The notes under the pieces are model-generated. The model made no database searches. It was not told the DNA's origin and saw nothing but the letters and a program-made list of their open reading frames with translations. Shown here piece by piece: positions 1 to 9,136 of a stretch of DNA of 35,493 nt. Each line of letters begins with the position of its first letter. Position 1 is the stretch's first letter. Source of the stretch: an uncultured Saprospiraceae bacterium (GTDB lineage Bacteria > Bacteroidota > Bacteroidia > Chitinophagales > Saprospiraceae); contig CALIEI010000167.1 in assembly GCA_938022165.1 (NCBI GenBank), positions 1-35,493 of the forward strand, written 5' to 3'. A program made the position numbers and the translations under genes.

Positions 1-948
1 AAACTTATTTTCTTCTACATACTTTGCATCAAAAGTTTGCCATCCACCTATTCCTAGCTGCACACTTACATATCTCATATTTTCTTGCATATATTTATAC
101 AAGGCATTTACCTTCTCTCGATCTGTAGTAAGTCCAGCACATATTTTATCTACAACAGTTTTTTGCTCATCGCTGAGTTCGTCTCTATCTTTATTTAGAT
201 TCCAGAGATATGAGCTGAAGGATTCCCAATTTTCAAAACTACCTTTATATCCACTGTTATTAAATTTTTCGGGTACACAAATCAGATAAGGTAAAACACT
301 AGAGGCATTCGGCATATACCTTTCCTTTTTAAAAGCTTGAAGATTTTCAACTTCCCAGCTCTTCATAGTTACATTTCCTTGCACCCCTTCTCTAAAATTA
401 AAATCTGCATTCATCATCTTATAATTGACAGGGATGTTATTGGGATGACTTACTTGATAGGTAGCAGATTCTACTTTACTATTAAACTTTTGAGGATTCC
501 AATATGGGATAGACACCAATTCCTTGAAATGCTTCTCATAGTTGATCTCAACTTTATAAGGATAATCTTCCAACTCTAAGTCAGCATACAAAAATCTTGA
601 ATCTTCATAAATCGAGAAACTAGAAATTGCTGAATAGTCATTCAAATCTTTTTTAGTGTACTTTTTGATGATTTCCCCATCTTTAATTATGTTAATAGCA
701 ACAGATTTTATTTTGGTGTCTTTATCATAAGCAAGCTGAAAATTTTGCAATTGGCTATGCTTATTGTAAAAAGTCATCTCTTGACTTACCGTATACTTTA
801 CATCATCCAATGAATTGATTCTTACATTTATGACTTCTTTATGGATGGTACATACATTATCCTCTTCTCCAATTATAGTACTGAATGCTAAGATTAGATT
901 CGCACTAAAAAGGAAAAAGAAGATGAAAACAGTTTGTGTGATTTTCAT
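1..948 (-). CDS. DUF3857 / transglutaminase-like exported protein, 3' end cut by window edge
   Basis: The reading frame is open from the ATG at 948 down to base 1 (316 codons), so the C-terminal part is missing. An N-terminal signal peptide (residues 1-21, ending LILA) precedes a DUF3857-type beta-rich region (about 30-200). Then comes the start of a transglutaminase-like domain, with YVSVQLGIGGWQT near residue 300, a typical lead-in to the catalytic Cys, which would lie beyond the edge. Its start codon overlaps the stop of the upstream gene (TAATG), so the pair is probably translationally coupled. Family members are periplasmic or envelope proteins of Bacteroidota with no settled reaction. 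Whether this copy keeps the Cys-His-Asp triad cannot be seen here. The family call is firm; the function is open. Confidence 0.82.
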   Translation of the reverse strand, partial: MKITQTVFIFFFLFSANLILAFSTIIGEEDNVCTIHKEVINVRINSLDDVKYTVSQEMTFYNKHSQLQNFQLAYDKDTKIKSVAINIIKDGEIIKKYTKKDLNDYSAISSFSIYEDSRFLYADLELEDYPYKVEINYEKHFKELVSIPYWNPQKFNSKVESATYQVSHPNNIPVNYKMMNADFNFREGVQGNVTMKSWEVENLQAFKKERYMPNASSVLPYLICVPEKFNNSGYKGSFENWESFSSYLWNLNKDRDELSDEQKTVVDKICAGLTTDREKVNALYKYMQENMRYVSVQLGIGGWQTFDAKYVEENKF

Positions 949-2885
949 TATATTTTCTTTAGTACGATTTGTTCATTTTGCTTATTCACAATCATCTCAA
1001 ACAAGCCCTTGAGTATCTCATATTCTGATGGACTAAATGAGCGTCTAGTGAAATCTAGCGTTACATTTACTGCAATTTGATTGGACATTTTTTTTGCTGT
1101 ATACTTAAATCTGCCTGACCCATCTGGCAGAGCAAAAGTTTGACTTTCTGGAAGTTCTTCTATTTCGAAATTCTCTGGAATCTGCAAGCTAAGAATAAAC
1201 TTTTCTGTGAATGGATATGGCATATCCACTGGATAGCTACGCTCTTTTAACTTGAATGGATTTTCTGAAAAAGTAGTATGCAATACAGGGTTGAAATACA
1301 TAAAATCATTGGCAACAGTACATGCTTCAGGCACCTCTATATCGACGGAGTATTTTACCTTTCTATTCTTTTTCTTAAGCTCTTCAAAGTTTTCGTTGGT
1401 GATTTTCACCTCAGCAAATTTATCTTCCAACTGTGTTTTTACAAAGGTCTGTCTTTCCTGTGCATATCTCTTTTTTGCATTATAGCACGAGTAAGCTTCT
1501 AACTGTTTTGTCCATGAGCCGGTCAATTTTCCTTCAGCGTCCAAAGCACCTTTAAAATAGGTCACCTCCTTATCTTGTTGAATTGGCAGATCCACCCACT
1601 TACCACCTGCGTCGTTAACCATAAACCCTTTTGTATTGAGCGCATTACGGGGGAGTTGTCCAGAAGGATTTAATTCTTTAGAAGCATCCATAAAAATCAT
1701 CTCATCCCCTACCGTAGCACATGCTACAACATAATTGAATTGATCAACAAAAGGGTAAAGCTCTAATGGAGATCCATAATCTCTGGTAGGTAGCATTACC
1801 AAATTTGACTCTATCCCAACATGGTTTAAGAGCCCTGCAACCAACATATTGATCTCTTGCACTCTTCCCGTTCCTGATTCAAATACTTTCCACATTTTTT
1901 CCTCTGAAGCCATTACACCTATATATTGATTTGAGGTCATTTTATTTTGAATAAATGCGAATATAGATTCCGCTTTCTCCTTGTCTGACATGGTATCAAA
2001 ATTGTCAACCGTAGCAAAATATTGTTCTGCTATTTTCGAAAAAGATTGTTTTGACTTAAGCCTTTTTCCAAATTTCTGGTGTGTTAGCATATCTTGGTTC
2101 AACTCTTTCCAAGTAGACATAAATGATTTCTTAAACCCATCACCAGTAGAATAGCTATTCAGTTGAAATCTGATGCGATTTCTATAATTATCCATGGACG
2201 TTATGTAAGCTTCTTCTTTGATAGATGGGACTTCATTCATAGTGAACAAATACTCACCATTTTTATCATTTCTATCTGGCGATTTAGATCCTTGAAATAT
2301 AAAACTATAATCATATTCTTTTGGTATAGCAACAAGTAATTCTGATTGTTGGACTGGAATATCTTCTTGAAAATACCACTCAAACAAATCAGTGATATAA
2401 GGTGAAAGAAGTGTATACTCTATTTCTAATACGCTACCTTCTTGGACATTTGGCAATGCGAAATTCTTTGATTTTCGATAATCATTTACCTTCTCATCAT
2501 ATATCTGCTTGCCTGCCAACTTTGTGACTTGACCATCTTTGCTAATCACTTGTGCTCTTAAACTTCTAATAGAATTGGTATGCCAATATTCGATTTTAAA
2601 ATCTCCTTGATCAAATGCAGATTTATCAAAAATCTTAATTCGTTTATGCTTAAACATTTTAATCCTAAAATTCGCAGACTGTTCAAATCTTATATGCCCT
2701 TGATCAATAAGCACCATAGAACTAGCATCCGGCTCAAAAGAACAAGCTTCCATTGATAAATGGTTCGCAGGTATATTCCCCCATTTGAGTTTAGTTTGTG
2801 ATTGTAAGCTGAAAGATAAAAACAAAAAGAATGGGCATAGCAATATAAAAGCTATGCTGCTTAGACTACATTTTGGTGAACTCAT
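948..2885 (-). CDS. DUF3857 / degenerate transglutaminase-like exported protein
   Basis: This 645-residue protein has a signal peptide (1-30, ending LQSQ), a DUF3857-like region (about 50-230), a transglutaminase-like domain (about 290-430) and a beta-rich C-terminal region of the DUF3858 kind. Where active transglutaminase-like proteins have the catalytic Cys (usually a GDC-type motif), this one reads GTGRVQEINMLVAGLL. The usual His position reads FNYVVA, and only the Asp in IFMDAS is retained. It is therefore probably catalytically inactive, as in a known Bacteroidota subgroup (family knowledge from memory). Its stop overlaps the start of the next, related gene by one base, so the two probably form an operon. 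A periplasmic binding or scaffolding role is inferred only. Confidence 0.83.
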   Translation of the reverse strand: MSSPKCSLSSIAFILLCPFFLFLSFSLQSQTKLKWGNIPANHLSMEACSFEPDASSMVLIDQGHIRFEQSANFRIKMFKHKRIKIFDKSAFDQGDFKIEYWHTNSIRSLRAQVISKDGQVTKLAGKQIYDEKVNDYRKSKNFALPNVQEGSVLEIEYTLLSPYITDLFEWYFQEDIPVQQSELLVAIPKEYDYSFIFQGSKSPDRNDKNGEYLFTMNEVPSIKEEAYITSMDNYRNRIRFQLNSYSTGDGFKKSFMSTWKELNQDMLTHQKFGKRLKSKQSFSKIAEQYFATVDNFDTMSDKEKAESIFAFIQNKMTSNQYIGVMASEEKMWKVFESGTGRVQEINMLVAGLLNHVGIESNLVMLPTRDYGSPLELYPFVDQFNYVVACATVGDEMIFMDASKELNPSGQLPRNALNTKGFMVNDAGGKWVDLPIQQDKEVTYFKGALDAEGKLTGSWTKQLEAYSCYNAKKRYAQERQTFVKTQLEDKFAEVKITNENFEELKKKNRKVKYSVDIEVPEACTVANDFMYFNPVLHTTFSENPFKLKERSYPVDMPYPFTEKFILSLQIPENFEIEELPESQTFALPDGSGRFKYTAKKMSNQIAVNVTLDFTRRSFSPSEYEILKGLFEMIVNKQNEQIVLKKI

Positions 2886-2950
2886 TATTATTGTGTGTGT
2901 TAATTTACACTAAATTAAAAAAATAAAGGTCTTTGTAAAAATTCCTCTAG

Positions 2951-2977
2951 CAAATTTCTTTAAATCAGTATTCACAA
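2951..2977 (-). promoter_or_regulatory. possible promoter for the DUF3857 pair
   Basis: Read on the minus strand, a TTG is followed after 16 bases by GAAATTTG, one mismatch from the Bacteroidota -7 box TAnnTTTG, about 65 bases upstream of the ATG at 2885. The spacer is one base short of the usual range, so this is weak. Confidence 0.3.
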
Positions 2978-3008
2978 GGCATTTTATATTACCAGAAACG
3001 TTGTAAAA

Positions 3009-3731
3009 CTAAGCCAAGACCTCTTTTAAGATCAAATGTGCATTGATCTCAGGAAAATTATCCACATGTAATTTGTAAAAATTAAGCAGTTGCCTCAGCA
3101 ATTGATGCCTAGTCTCTCTAGCCAATTGAATAGTATGCACCTCTTCCAATCGAAGATGCAAGAGTTCACTAATCAGCTTAGACAGCTCTTCACTTAGGGC
3201 ATACTTATCTTCCTTGATGGGCATAAAACGGCCATCCCACAAATGAAAATAGAGCTGCGAATCTTCCTGCACTCCACTAGGCCCAAATCCCAGGTAAGAA
3301 GCATACTCTAATAAAAAATGCAAATGAACATTGGCAGGAGAATGCGGGGTCTGGTCAAGAAACTGTAAAGTTTCCATCAGATAACGAAATAGTTCTTGAT
3401 GCTCCTCTTCCCCTTTTATAGTTTTTTGCACCATCTCTATAATAAACAGACCTATCGATCCTTTGATGATATCATAGGGTGTCTTTTGATAGATATAATG
3501 ATTGCCCAATTCTTTGATCCGATTGAGCTTTGACTTTTGACTATCGTAAACTACCAGATCGAGAATGCTCATTACTTGTAATAAGCCAGCACTGGTTTTG
3601 CCACCCTTTTTACGGACACCACTTATGATATATGACTTGAGACCTCTTTGCTCTGTGAGAATTTGACAAATGAGACTGGTTTCTGAATACTTGGTCGTCT
3701 TCAGAACGATTCCTCTAGTCTTGATAATCAT
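3009..3731 (-). CDS. recO: DNA repair protein RecO
   Basis: The protein is 240 residues, the usual RecO length. The N-terminal OB-fold starts MIIKTRGIVLKTTKYSETS, the classic RecO opening (regain of function through short, redox- or DNA-binding beta strands), followed by ISGVRKKGGKTSAGLLQ, the basic patch that follows in the family. The rest is the helical C-terminal domain. In the RecFOR pathway RecO anneals strands and, with RecR, loads RecA on SSB-coated single-stranded DNA. No C-terminal CxxC zinc pair is visible; many RecO proteins lack or have lost it. The ATG at 3731 follows directly on the stop of the upstream barrel gene (TAA then ATG), which sits 8 bases from recQ, so all three are likely co-transcribed. 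That puts two recombination genes in one unit. Confidence 0.9.
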   Translation of the reverse strand: MIIKTRGIVLKTTKYSETSLICQILTEQRGLKSYIISGVRKKGGKTSAGLLQVMSILDLVVYDSQKSKLNRIKELGNHYIYQKTPYDIIKGSIGLFIIEMVQKTIKGEEEHQELFRYLMETLQFLDQTPHSPANVHLHFLLEYASYLGFGPSGVQEDSQLYFHLWDGRFMPIKEDKYALSEELSKLISELLHLRLEEVHTIQLARETRHQLLRQLLNFYKLHVDNFPEINAHLILKEVLA

Positions 3732-4181
3732 TTATTGGCGGAGTATGTAACGAACGGATAAGGCGGCTTCAGTAAAAACAAATTCACTATCCAAAATACT
3801 CCATCCCGGTTTCCAATCTAAAGAAATAAGCAGCGGCATGGTATCCAAAAGCAATTCAGCGCCGACTATTGCTTCTGCTTGCCAACGAAAGGTGCTGCTA
3901 TTAAATGCCAAGGTAGTACCACCACCTCCAAAAACATTCAAATTATAATTGATGAATAAATGGTGCTCATACAGCCCCGTAAAGGAAACTGTTCGATCAT
4001 TCAGAAAATTGAAACCTACGATTCCTTCAATAACGCCACTAACTGGCCAGACGAAGTGCTTATATGTCACTCCGGCTAGAGGACCACCACGCAAACCAAT
4101 GGCATCGATATAAGCGTCCTGCGCTTTAGTCGCTGCTAGCGTTACGAATAGAAATGTTATAATCAGAAGTAAACGGCGCAT
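3732..4181 (-). CDS. small exported protein, probable outer-membrane beta-barrel
   Basis: This 149-residue protein has a clear signal peptide (residues 1-20, cut after ATKA before QDAY). The mature part consists of alternating hydrophobic and polar strands with glycine-rich turns (GLRGGPLAGVTYKHF near the start, FGGGGTTLAF in the middle) and ends SVRYILRQ, which fits a small 6- or 8-stranded outer-membrane barrel. I do not recognise a named family. It lies between recQ (8 bases upstream) and recO (zero bases downstream), so it must share their transcript although an envelope protein has no obvious part in recombination. Its product class is inferred from composition and strand pattern alone. 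Confidence 0.65.
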   Translation of the reverse strand: MRRLLLIITFLFVTLAATKAQDAYIDAIGLRGGPLAGVTYKHFVWPVSGVIEGIVGFNFLNDRTVSFTGLYEHHLFINYNLNVFGGGGTTLAFNSSTFRWQAEAIVGAELLLDTMPLLISLDWKPGWSILDSEFVFTEAALSVRYILRQ

Positions 4182-4189
4182 GTATTTGC

Positions 4190-6385
4190 TTAGTTGGCCA
4201 TGTCAGATAAAAACTTGATTCGCATCAGCTGGATTTCATCAAGGCTGATATCGTCATCTTTCAGTTCAGCAAGTGCTTCTTCGACGTCGTCAGATTCAGC
4301 TTCCATGAAATAGTCAATGATGTCAAGACGAGAATCTTCATCAATATTTTCTTCCAAATAATAATCCAAGTTCAATTTTGTACCTGAAGTTACGATAGCA
4401 TCTAACTCTTCCATCAACTGCTCCATATCCATTTGATTAGAACTTGCAATGTCTTCTAATGGAATCTTTCTATCTATACTCTGGATGATATTTACCTTAG
4501 CTTTTGATTTATTGGCTACTTGCTTTACTACAAAATCTGTAGGGCGTTCGATTTCATTCTCTTCAACATACTGCTTGATCATGGCCACAAAATCCTTACC
4601 ATATCGTTTTGCTTTTCCAATACTCACGCCAGAGATATTTGCCATCTCTTCCATAGTGATTGGGTAGTTGGTAGCCATCTCTTCTAATGAAGGATCTTGA
4701 AAAATCACATACGGCGGTATCTTCTTGGTTCGCCCTACTTCTCTACGAAGATCTTTGAGCATCTTCATTAACACCTTATCCAAGACTGCTGATCTGCCCG
4801 CCGATGGATCTGGTTCGTAATCTTTATCAAAATCGTGATTTCGAGTCATCTGGACTGCAATCGGATTTTCAATAAAATCTTTTCCTTTTTCTGTAAGACG
4901 CAGTAATCCATACTGCTCAATATCTTTATATATAAAGTTGTTGAGCAAAGCATATCTAAGCACTGAACTCCAGAAGTTTTGGTCTTTTTCTTTTCCTACG
5001 CCAAAGAGATCCAACTTGTCAAATTTAAAGTCTTTCATCTCCTTTGTCTCCTTTCCTATCAAGAAGTCAGCTATTGGCTTGATCTTAAAGTTTTCATTTA
5101 GAATTTGCACAGAACCAAGGGCTTGGTGCATATCATCTTGAATTTCAATCTTCTCTTTAGGATGCTTGCAATTGTCACACATTTTATTGCAATCATCGGC
5201 AGCAAATTCTTCACCAAAATAATGGAGCAAAAACTTTCTTCTACAAGACGAACTCTCTGAGAAAGCCATAATTTCCTGTAGCAGTTGTGCTCCCATTTCT
5301 CTTTCTGATACAGGCTTGTCTCTTAAGAATTTTTCTAACCTCAAAAGATCTTTATAAGAATAGAACGCTATACATCTTCCATCCAAACCATCTCTACCTG
5401 CACGACCTGTCTCTTGGTAATAGTTTTCTATACTCTTAGGTATATCATAGTGTATCACAAAGCGTACATCTGGCTTATCGATTCCCATACCAAAGGCAAT
5501 AGTAGCAACGATCACCTCTACCTCTTCCATCAAGAAATCATCTTGAGCCTTGGTTCTAGTTTTAGCGTCTAAGCCCGCATGATATGCAGCAGCACGTATC
5601 CCATTTACTGTAAGAACCTCTGTTATCTGCTCAGTTGATTTTCTACTTTGTACATATATAATACCTGATTTCCCATCTAAGCCTTTGATGATCTGTACGA
5701 TCTGCTTCATCGTTTCTTCTTTCTTCAACTTTGGTCGAACCTCATAAAAGAGGTTATCTCTGTTAAAAGAAGATACGAAAGAGTTAGGTTCGCGCATATT
5801 CAGATTCTTTACGATATCTGTCCGCACCTTAGGAGTAGCAGTAGCCGTTAGCGCAATAAGTGGTATCTCTTTATTGATCTCATCCAGCATGAATCTTATG
5901 CGGCGATACTCTGGGCGAAAATCGTGGCCCCATTCTGAAATACAATGTGCTTCATCAACGGCTACGAATGAAATATTAACCCCTTTGAAGAATTCAATAT
6001 TCTCTTCTTTGGTTAAGGTTTCTGGAGCAATGAATAGCAGTTTGGTTTTGCCGTCTACTATATCTTGCTTTACTTTTTTCATCTGTGATTTATTCAGAGA
6101 TGAATTAAGGAAAGAAGCTACTTCATCATTTTGAGAGTATCCTCTGATAGAATCAACCTGATTTTTCATCAAGGCGATTAAAGGAGATATCACTAATGCC
6201 GTACCTTCCATCATCAGGGCAGGTAATTGGTAGCATAATGATTTGCCCCCACCTGTGGGCATAATGACAAAGGTATCTTTGCCACTCAATACACTTTCTA
6301 TAATCTGTTTCTGGTTTCCTTTGAAATTTTCAAATCCAAAATAGGATTTAAGGGCTTCGTCTACGCGCTCCTTTGTGTCAAACAT
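4190..6385 (-). CDS. recQ: ATP-dependent DNA helicase RecQ
   Basis: RecQ unwinds DNA 3'-5' in recombination and fork repair. Counting from the ATG at 6385 (731 residues), the helicase core holds Walker A PTGGGKS (43-49), the DEAH box (144-147), TATAT (180-184) and motif VI QETGRAGRDG (324-333). The RQC region follows with the zinc cysteines C381, C399, C403 and C406, then a winged helix. An HRDC domain (about 535-610) and an acidic tail of about 120 residues complete the protein; the tail is longer than in E. coli RecQ. The frame also opens with a GTG one codon earlier (6388), but the ATG is preferred. It is the first gene of the recQ-barrel-recO unit. Confidence 0.95.
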   Translation of the reverse strand: MFDTKERVDEALKSYFGFENFKGNQKQIIESVLSGKDTFVIMPTGGGKSLCYQLPALMMEGTALVISPLIALMKNQVDSIRGYSQNDEVASFLNSSLNKSQMKKVKQDIVDGKTKLLFIAPETLTKEENIEFFKGVNISFVAVDEAHCISEWGHDFRPEYRRIRFMLDEINKEIPLIALTATATPKVRTDIVKNLNMREPNSFVSSFNRDNLFYEVRPKLKKEETMKQIVQIIKGLDGKSGIIYVQSRKSTEQITEVLTVNGIRAAAYHAGLDAKTRTKAQDDFLMEEVEVIVATIAFGMGIDKPDVRFVIHYDIPKSIENYYQETGRAGRDGLDGRCIAFYSYKDLLRLEKFLRDKPVSEREMGAQLLQEIMAFSESSSCRRKFLLHYFGEEFAADDCNKMCDNCKHPKEKIEIQDDMHQALGSVQILNENFKIKPIADFLIGKETKEMKDFKFDKLDLFGVGKEKDQNFWSSVLRYALLNNFIYKDIEQYGLLRLTEKGKDFIENPIAVQMTRNHDFDKDYEPDPSAGRSAVLDKVLMKMLKDLRREVGRTKKIPPYVIFQDPSLEEMATNYPITMEEMANISGVSIGKAKRYGKDFVAMIKQYVEENEIERPTDFVVKQVANKSKAKVNIIQSIDRKIPLEDIASSNQMDMEQLMEELDAIVTSGTKLNLDYYLEENIDEDSRLDIIDYFMEAESDDVEEALAELKDDDISLDEIQLMRIKFLSDMAN

Positions 6386-6660
6386 CACTCGTTATTCTTT
6401 TCTTAGATTAATTAAAAAACTAAATCAGTTTTCCTCGGTGTTTTTCGATAATGCCTTTGGATGTGGAGTAAATAAATATAAGCTGACATTACTATTTGTA
6501 TTCGTCTCTAATATAATTTAGAATCGCTTAAAAGACAACTACTTTTCTTATCTGATACTAATATAAAATAATAATTCATACTTCTACGAAAAATTTTCAA
6601 CAAAAAATAAAATGTTAGTAAATTTAGTAATATTGAATTTTTACCTCGTTATTGATAACA
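6386..6660. other. divergent intergenic region between recQ and the KdsD-type gene
   Basis: This 275-base AT-rich spacer must hold promoters for both directions. I found no exact TAnnTTTG box in it on either strand and no strong hairpin. Confidence 0.4.
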
Positions 6661-7641
6661 ATGGACAAGCAGAATAAAGATAAGACTCTTATCACCACAA
6701 CCGCAATTAAAACACTAAAAATAGAAGCAGAAACCTTGCTTAATCTAGCAAATGTTATAGACGATACATTTGTGAATTGCGTTGAGCATTTGTTCTCAAA
6801 AAATGGTAGATTGGTCATTACTGGGATAGGCAAATCTGCCATTGTAGCACAAAAAATTGTTGCCACACTCAATTCTACAGGCACCCCCTCAATATATATG
6901 CATGCAGCAGACGCCATACATGGCGACATAGGCGTTATACAGCCTACAGACTCCGTACTATGCATTTCTAAAAGTGGAGAAACTCCAGAAATTAAAGTTT
7001 TGATTCCACTTATCAAAAATCTAGGAAACACTATTTTGGCATTTACTTCAAATGAAAAATCTTATCTCGCTAAAAGAGCAGACTTCAGTATATACATCCC
7101 AGTAGCTAAGGAAGCTGACCCCAACAATCTTGCTCCGACAGCTAGCTCTGTAGCACAAATTGCCATGGGAGACGCCATAGCTACTTCACTTTTATCTTTA
7201 CGCGGGTTCACCCCTTCTGATTTTGCTCAATTTCACCCCGGAGGCGCACTTGGCAAAGCACTGTATCTAAGGGTAGATGATCTCTACCCAAACAATGCCA
7301 AACCTCAAGTATATATGGACACACTCCTTAAAGACACTATTGTAGAGATGACCTCAAAACGATTAGGAGTTACCGCCGTTATAGACAAAGTCAATCATTT
7401 AGCTGGCATTATCACTGATGGCGACCTCCGCAGAATGCTAGAAAAAGGAGGAGACATAAATAATCATACTGCTCAAGACATCATGACTCCTCAACCTATC
7501 ACCATAGATGCTCATGCCATGGCTGTGGATGCCTTACAAATGATGCGTACAAACAATATCACTCAACTTATCGTCCTTGATCAAGAAATTTATGTAGGTG
7601 TCATCCACCTCCATGATTTAATAAGAGAGGGACTGATCTAA
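6661..7641 (+). CDS. kdsD: D-arabinose-5-phosphate isomerase, KdsD/KpsF/GutQ family
   Basis: The enzyme converts ribulose-5-phosphate to arabinose-5-phosphate, the first step toward the Kdo of lipopolysaccharide. The protein is 326 residues from the ATG. A SIS domain carries GIGKSA with the substrate-binding Lys58, SKSGET (103-108), HAADAIHGDIG (81-91) with the catalytic-region His, and FHPGGALGK (191-199). Two CBS domains (about 207-326, with ITDGDLRR and the closing VIHLHDLIREG) are the family's C-terminal regulatory part. The frame extends upstream to a TTG at 6652, but the ATG at 6661 is the better start. It converges with the next gene, only 18 bases apart. The family call is strong; whether it serves Kdo or a capsule sugar cannot be read from the sequence. 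Confidence 0.93.
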   Translation: MDKQNKDKTLITTTAIKTLKIEAETLLNLANVIDDTFVNCVEHLFSKNGRLVITGIGKSAIVAQKIVATLNSTGTPSIYMHAADAIHGDIGVIQPTDSVLCISKSGETPEIKVLIPLIKNLGNTILAFTSNEKSYLAKRADFSIYIPVAKEADPNNLAPTASSVAQIAMGDAIATSLLSLRGFTPSDFAQFHPGGALGKALYLRVDDLYPNNAKPQVYMDTLLKDTIVEMTSKRLGVTAVIDKVNHLAGIITDGDLRRMLEKGGDINNHTAQDIMTPQPITIDAHAMAVDALQMMRTNNITQLIVLDQEIYVGVIHLHDLIREGLI

Positions 7642-7659
7642 TCGTAACTAGGGAATTCA

Positions 7660-8778
7660 TTACTGATTCTTAATAGAGATAATCTTTCCCATTTCATTTA
7701 TCACCCATACTCGCTTGCCATTGCATGAAGGTGCGGAAAACTGAAACCCATAATCCCCAGCAAAGAGCACCGGAGTGAAATCACAGACACCAACATTAGG
7801 AATAGAAAATTTAGAAATCTCTTTTTCAAACTTCTTCGTTGCTTTATGATAGATGGTCTGCTGAAAATACAATTGCCATAGTGCCCATTTAATTTTTTCA
7901 TCAGGATTGACTTTAAATGATGGAGGTACTTCAGTGGCTTTTACATTAGAAAATTGAACATAGCCCCACCACTCAGGCATATGCATATTGATCTCCCCAT
8001 GTGGCGACCATACCCAATTATTTTCTGGGAGTGGTTTGTTATCTTCTGCTAAGATTTTTTCATAGCTGCCTGAGCTACTATCCATCAACCAATCTACCCG
8101 CAAAAAATTGACGCGCCATTGGTCATTATCTTTTGGCAGCTTCGCTCTCGGTGCCATCTCTTTAAGAGCAGACCAGGGAATAGCCATTTCTACCGTCCAG
8201 TATTCGTCTTCATCGCTTGGATCATTTATAGACCCCTGCACATGAACAGCATGATGGACATCAATATTCCAATTGTTGAGATAGTTAGGAGACCGTTTAT
8301 GACGATATGGCCACAACATAAATAAATCCCAAATCGTGTTGAGCGCATTTATTTCAAATTCATAGTAGTGATGTCCGTCTCCATCAGGATCAATAAATAT
8401 TTCAAAACAGTCATCTTGATATATTGTGGCGTCTCTCTTTGTTAACTTAGCCCAGATATGCGGCTCCTCCATTTTCGCAAAAAAATAAAAATGCTCATCG
8501 TCCCACAACATCTTCATTTTGGTCTGCAAAGTAGGTCCTGACTTAATACGGCCCTCTATGTCGACAAAATCGTCAGGCCATTCTAAAGCCTTCCAGCTTG
8601 CTTCATCATCAATTCCATCGATGACGATTTTATCAATAGCTCTCTGACATACATAGGTCTTAGGGTTCCACGGGATAGTACTAGAATATGTCAAAGGTCC
8701 TATTTTCTCTATGGTAGTTTGCGACGACAAACAAGAAAACAGAGAAAAGAAAAAAATAACATAAACGACTTTATCCAT
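7660..8778 (-). CDS. secreted carbohydrate-binding (CBM9-like) protein, possible lipoprotein
   Basis: This 372-residue protein has an N-terminal hydrophobic segment with a possible lipobox (LFSC, Cys16), so it may be lipid-anchored. The body matches the CBM9-like fold of Bacteroidota: IDKIVIDGIDDEASWKALEW near the start (about 48-68), MKMLWDDEHFYFFAKMEEPH, DDCFEIFIDPDGDGHHYYEFEINA with its calcium-type acidic run, then YWTVEMAIPWSAL and WRVNFLRVDW. Such proteins bind carbohydrate or related ligands at the cell surface; none of the neighbours is a glycoside hydrolase, so the ligand is unknown. A C-terminal stretch of about 80 residues beyond the fold is not recognised. It overlaps no gene and faces the KdsD-type gene tail to tail. 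Confidence 0.8.
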   Translation of the reverse strand: MDKVVYVIFFFSLFSCLSSQTTIEKIGPLTYSSTIPWNPKTYVCQRAIDKIVIDGIDDEASWKALEWPDDFVDIEGRIKSGPTLQTKMKMLWDDEHFYFFAKMEEPHIWAKLTKRDATIYQDDCFEIFIDPDGDGHHYYEFEINALNTIWDLFMLWPYRHKRSPNYLNNWNIDVHHAVHVQGSINDPSDEDEYWTVEMAIPWSALKEMAPRAKLPKDNDQWRVNFLRVDWLMDSSSGSYEKILAEDNKPLPENNWVWSPHGEINMHMPEWWGYVQFSNVKATEVPPSFKVNPDEKIKWALWQLYFQQTIYHKATKKFEKEISKFSIPNVGVCDFTPVLFAGDYGFQFSAPSCNGKRVWVINEMGKIISIKNQ

Positions 8779-9136
8779 AATGTAAAGATAGGCTTAGGAT
8801 TAATTCTTTTATATACGGTGGAGGCACTTAAAAACCTCAAATATTTACTTTGTGACATGACTCAAAAGGAGTTCAGTAGCTGTAGACATATTACTATGTA
8901 TTGATTTACAATAACATAGATACAAATTAAAAGGCACACTTTTTGCATTCTAATTTATGTTAAATTTCATGCATTTAACTTCTATACTAAATCCCCCTTT
9001 TCAAAAGGAACTCGTTGCGAGTTACTATTTTTCAATTGGGCATATTGGTACTGACAAAGGAAAATGTTTGAAAGAGGTTCTTTCATCGCTTATATATCGA
9101 TGCGAGACTGGTTTAAAAAGTAATTAAAATAAGCGC
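8779..9136. other. divergent intergenic region upstream of the GEVED protein
   Basis: In these 358 bases I see no gene. A perfect inverted repeat AACTCG-TTG-CGAGTT lies at 9009-9023, about 115 bases before the GEVED start; it could be an operator or just a hairpin. No exact TAnnTTTG box was found. Confidence 0.35.

Noticed and set aside
6652-6660. TTG start of the KdsD-type gene
   Set aside because: It adds three residues only, and the ATG at 6661 gives the normal N-terminus.
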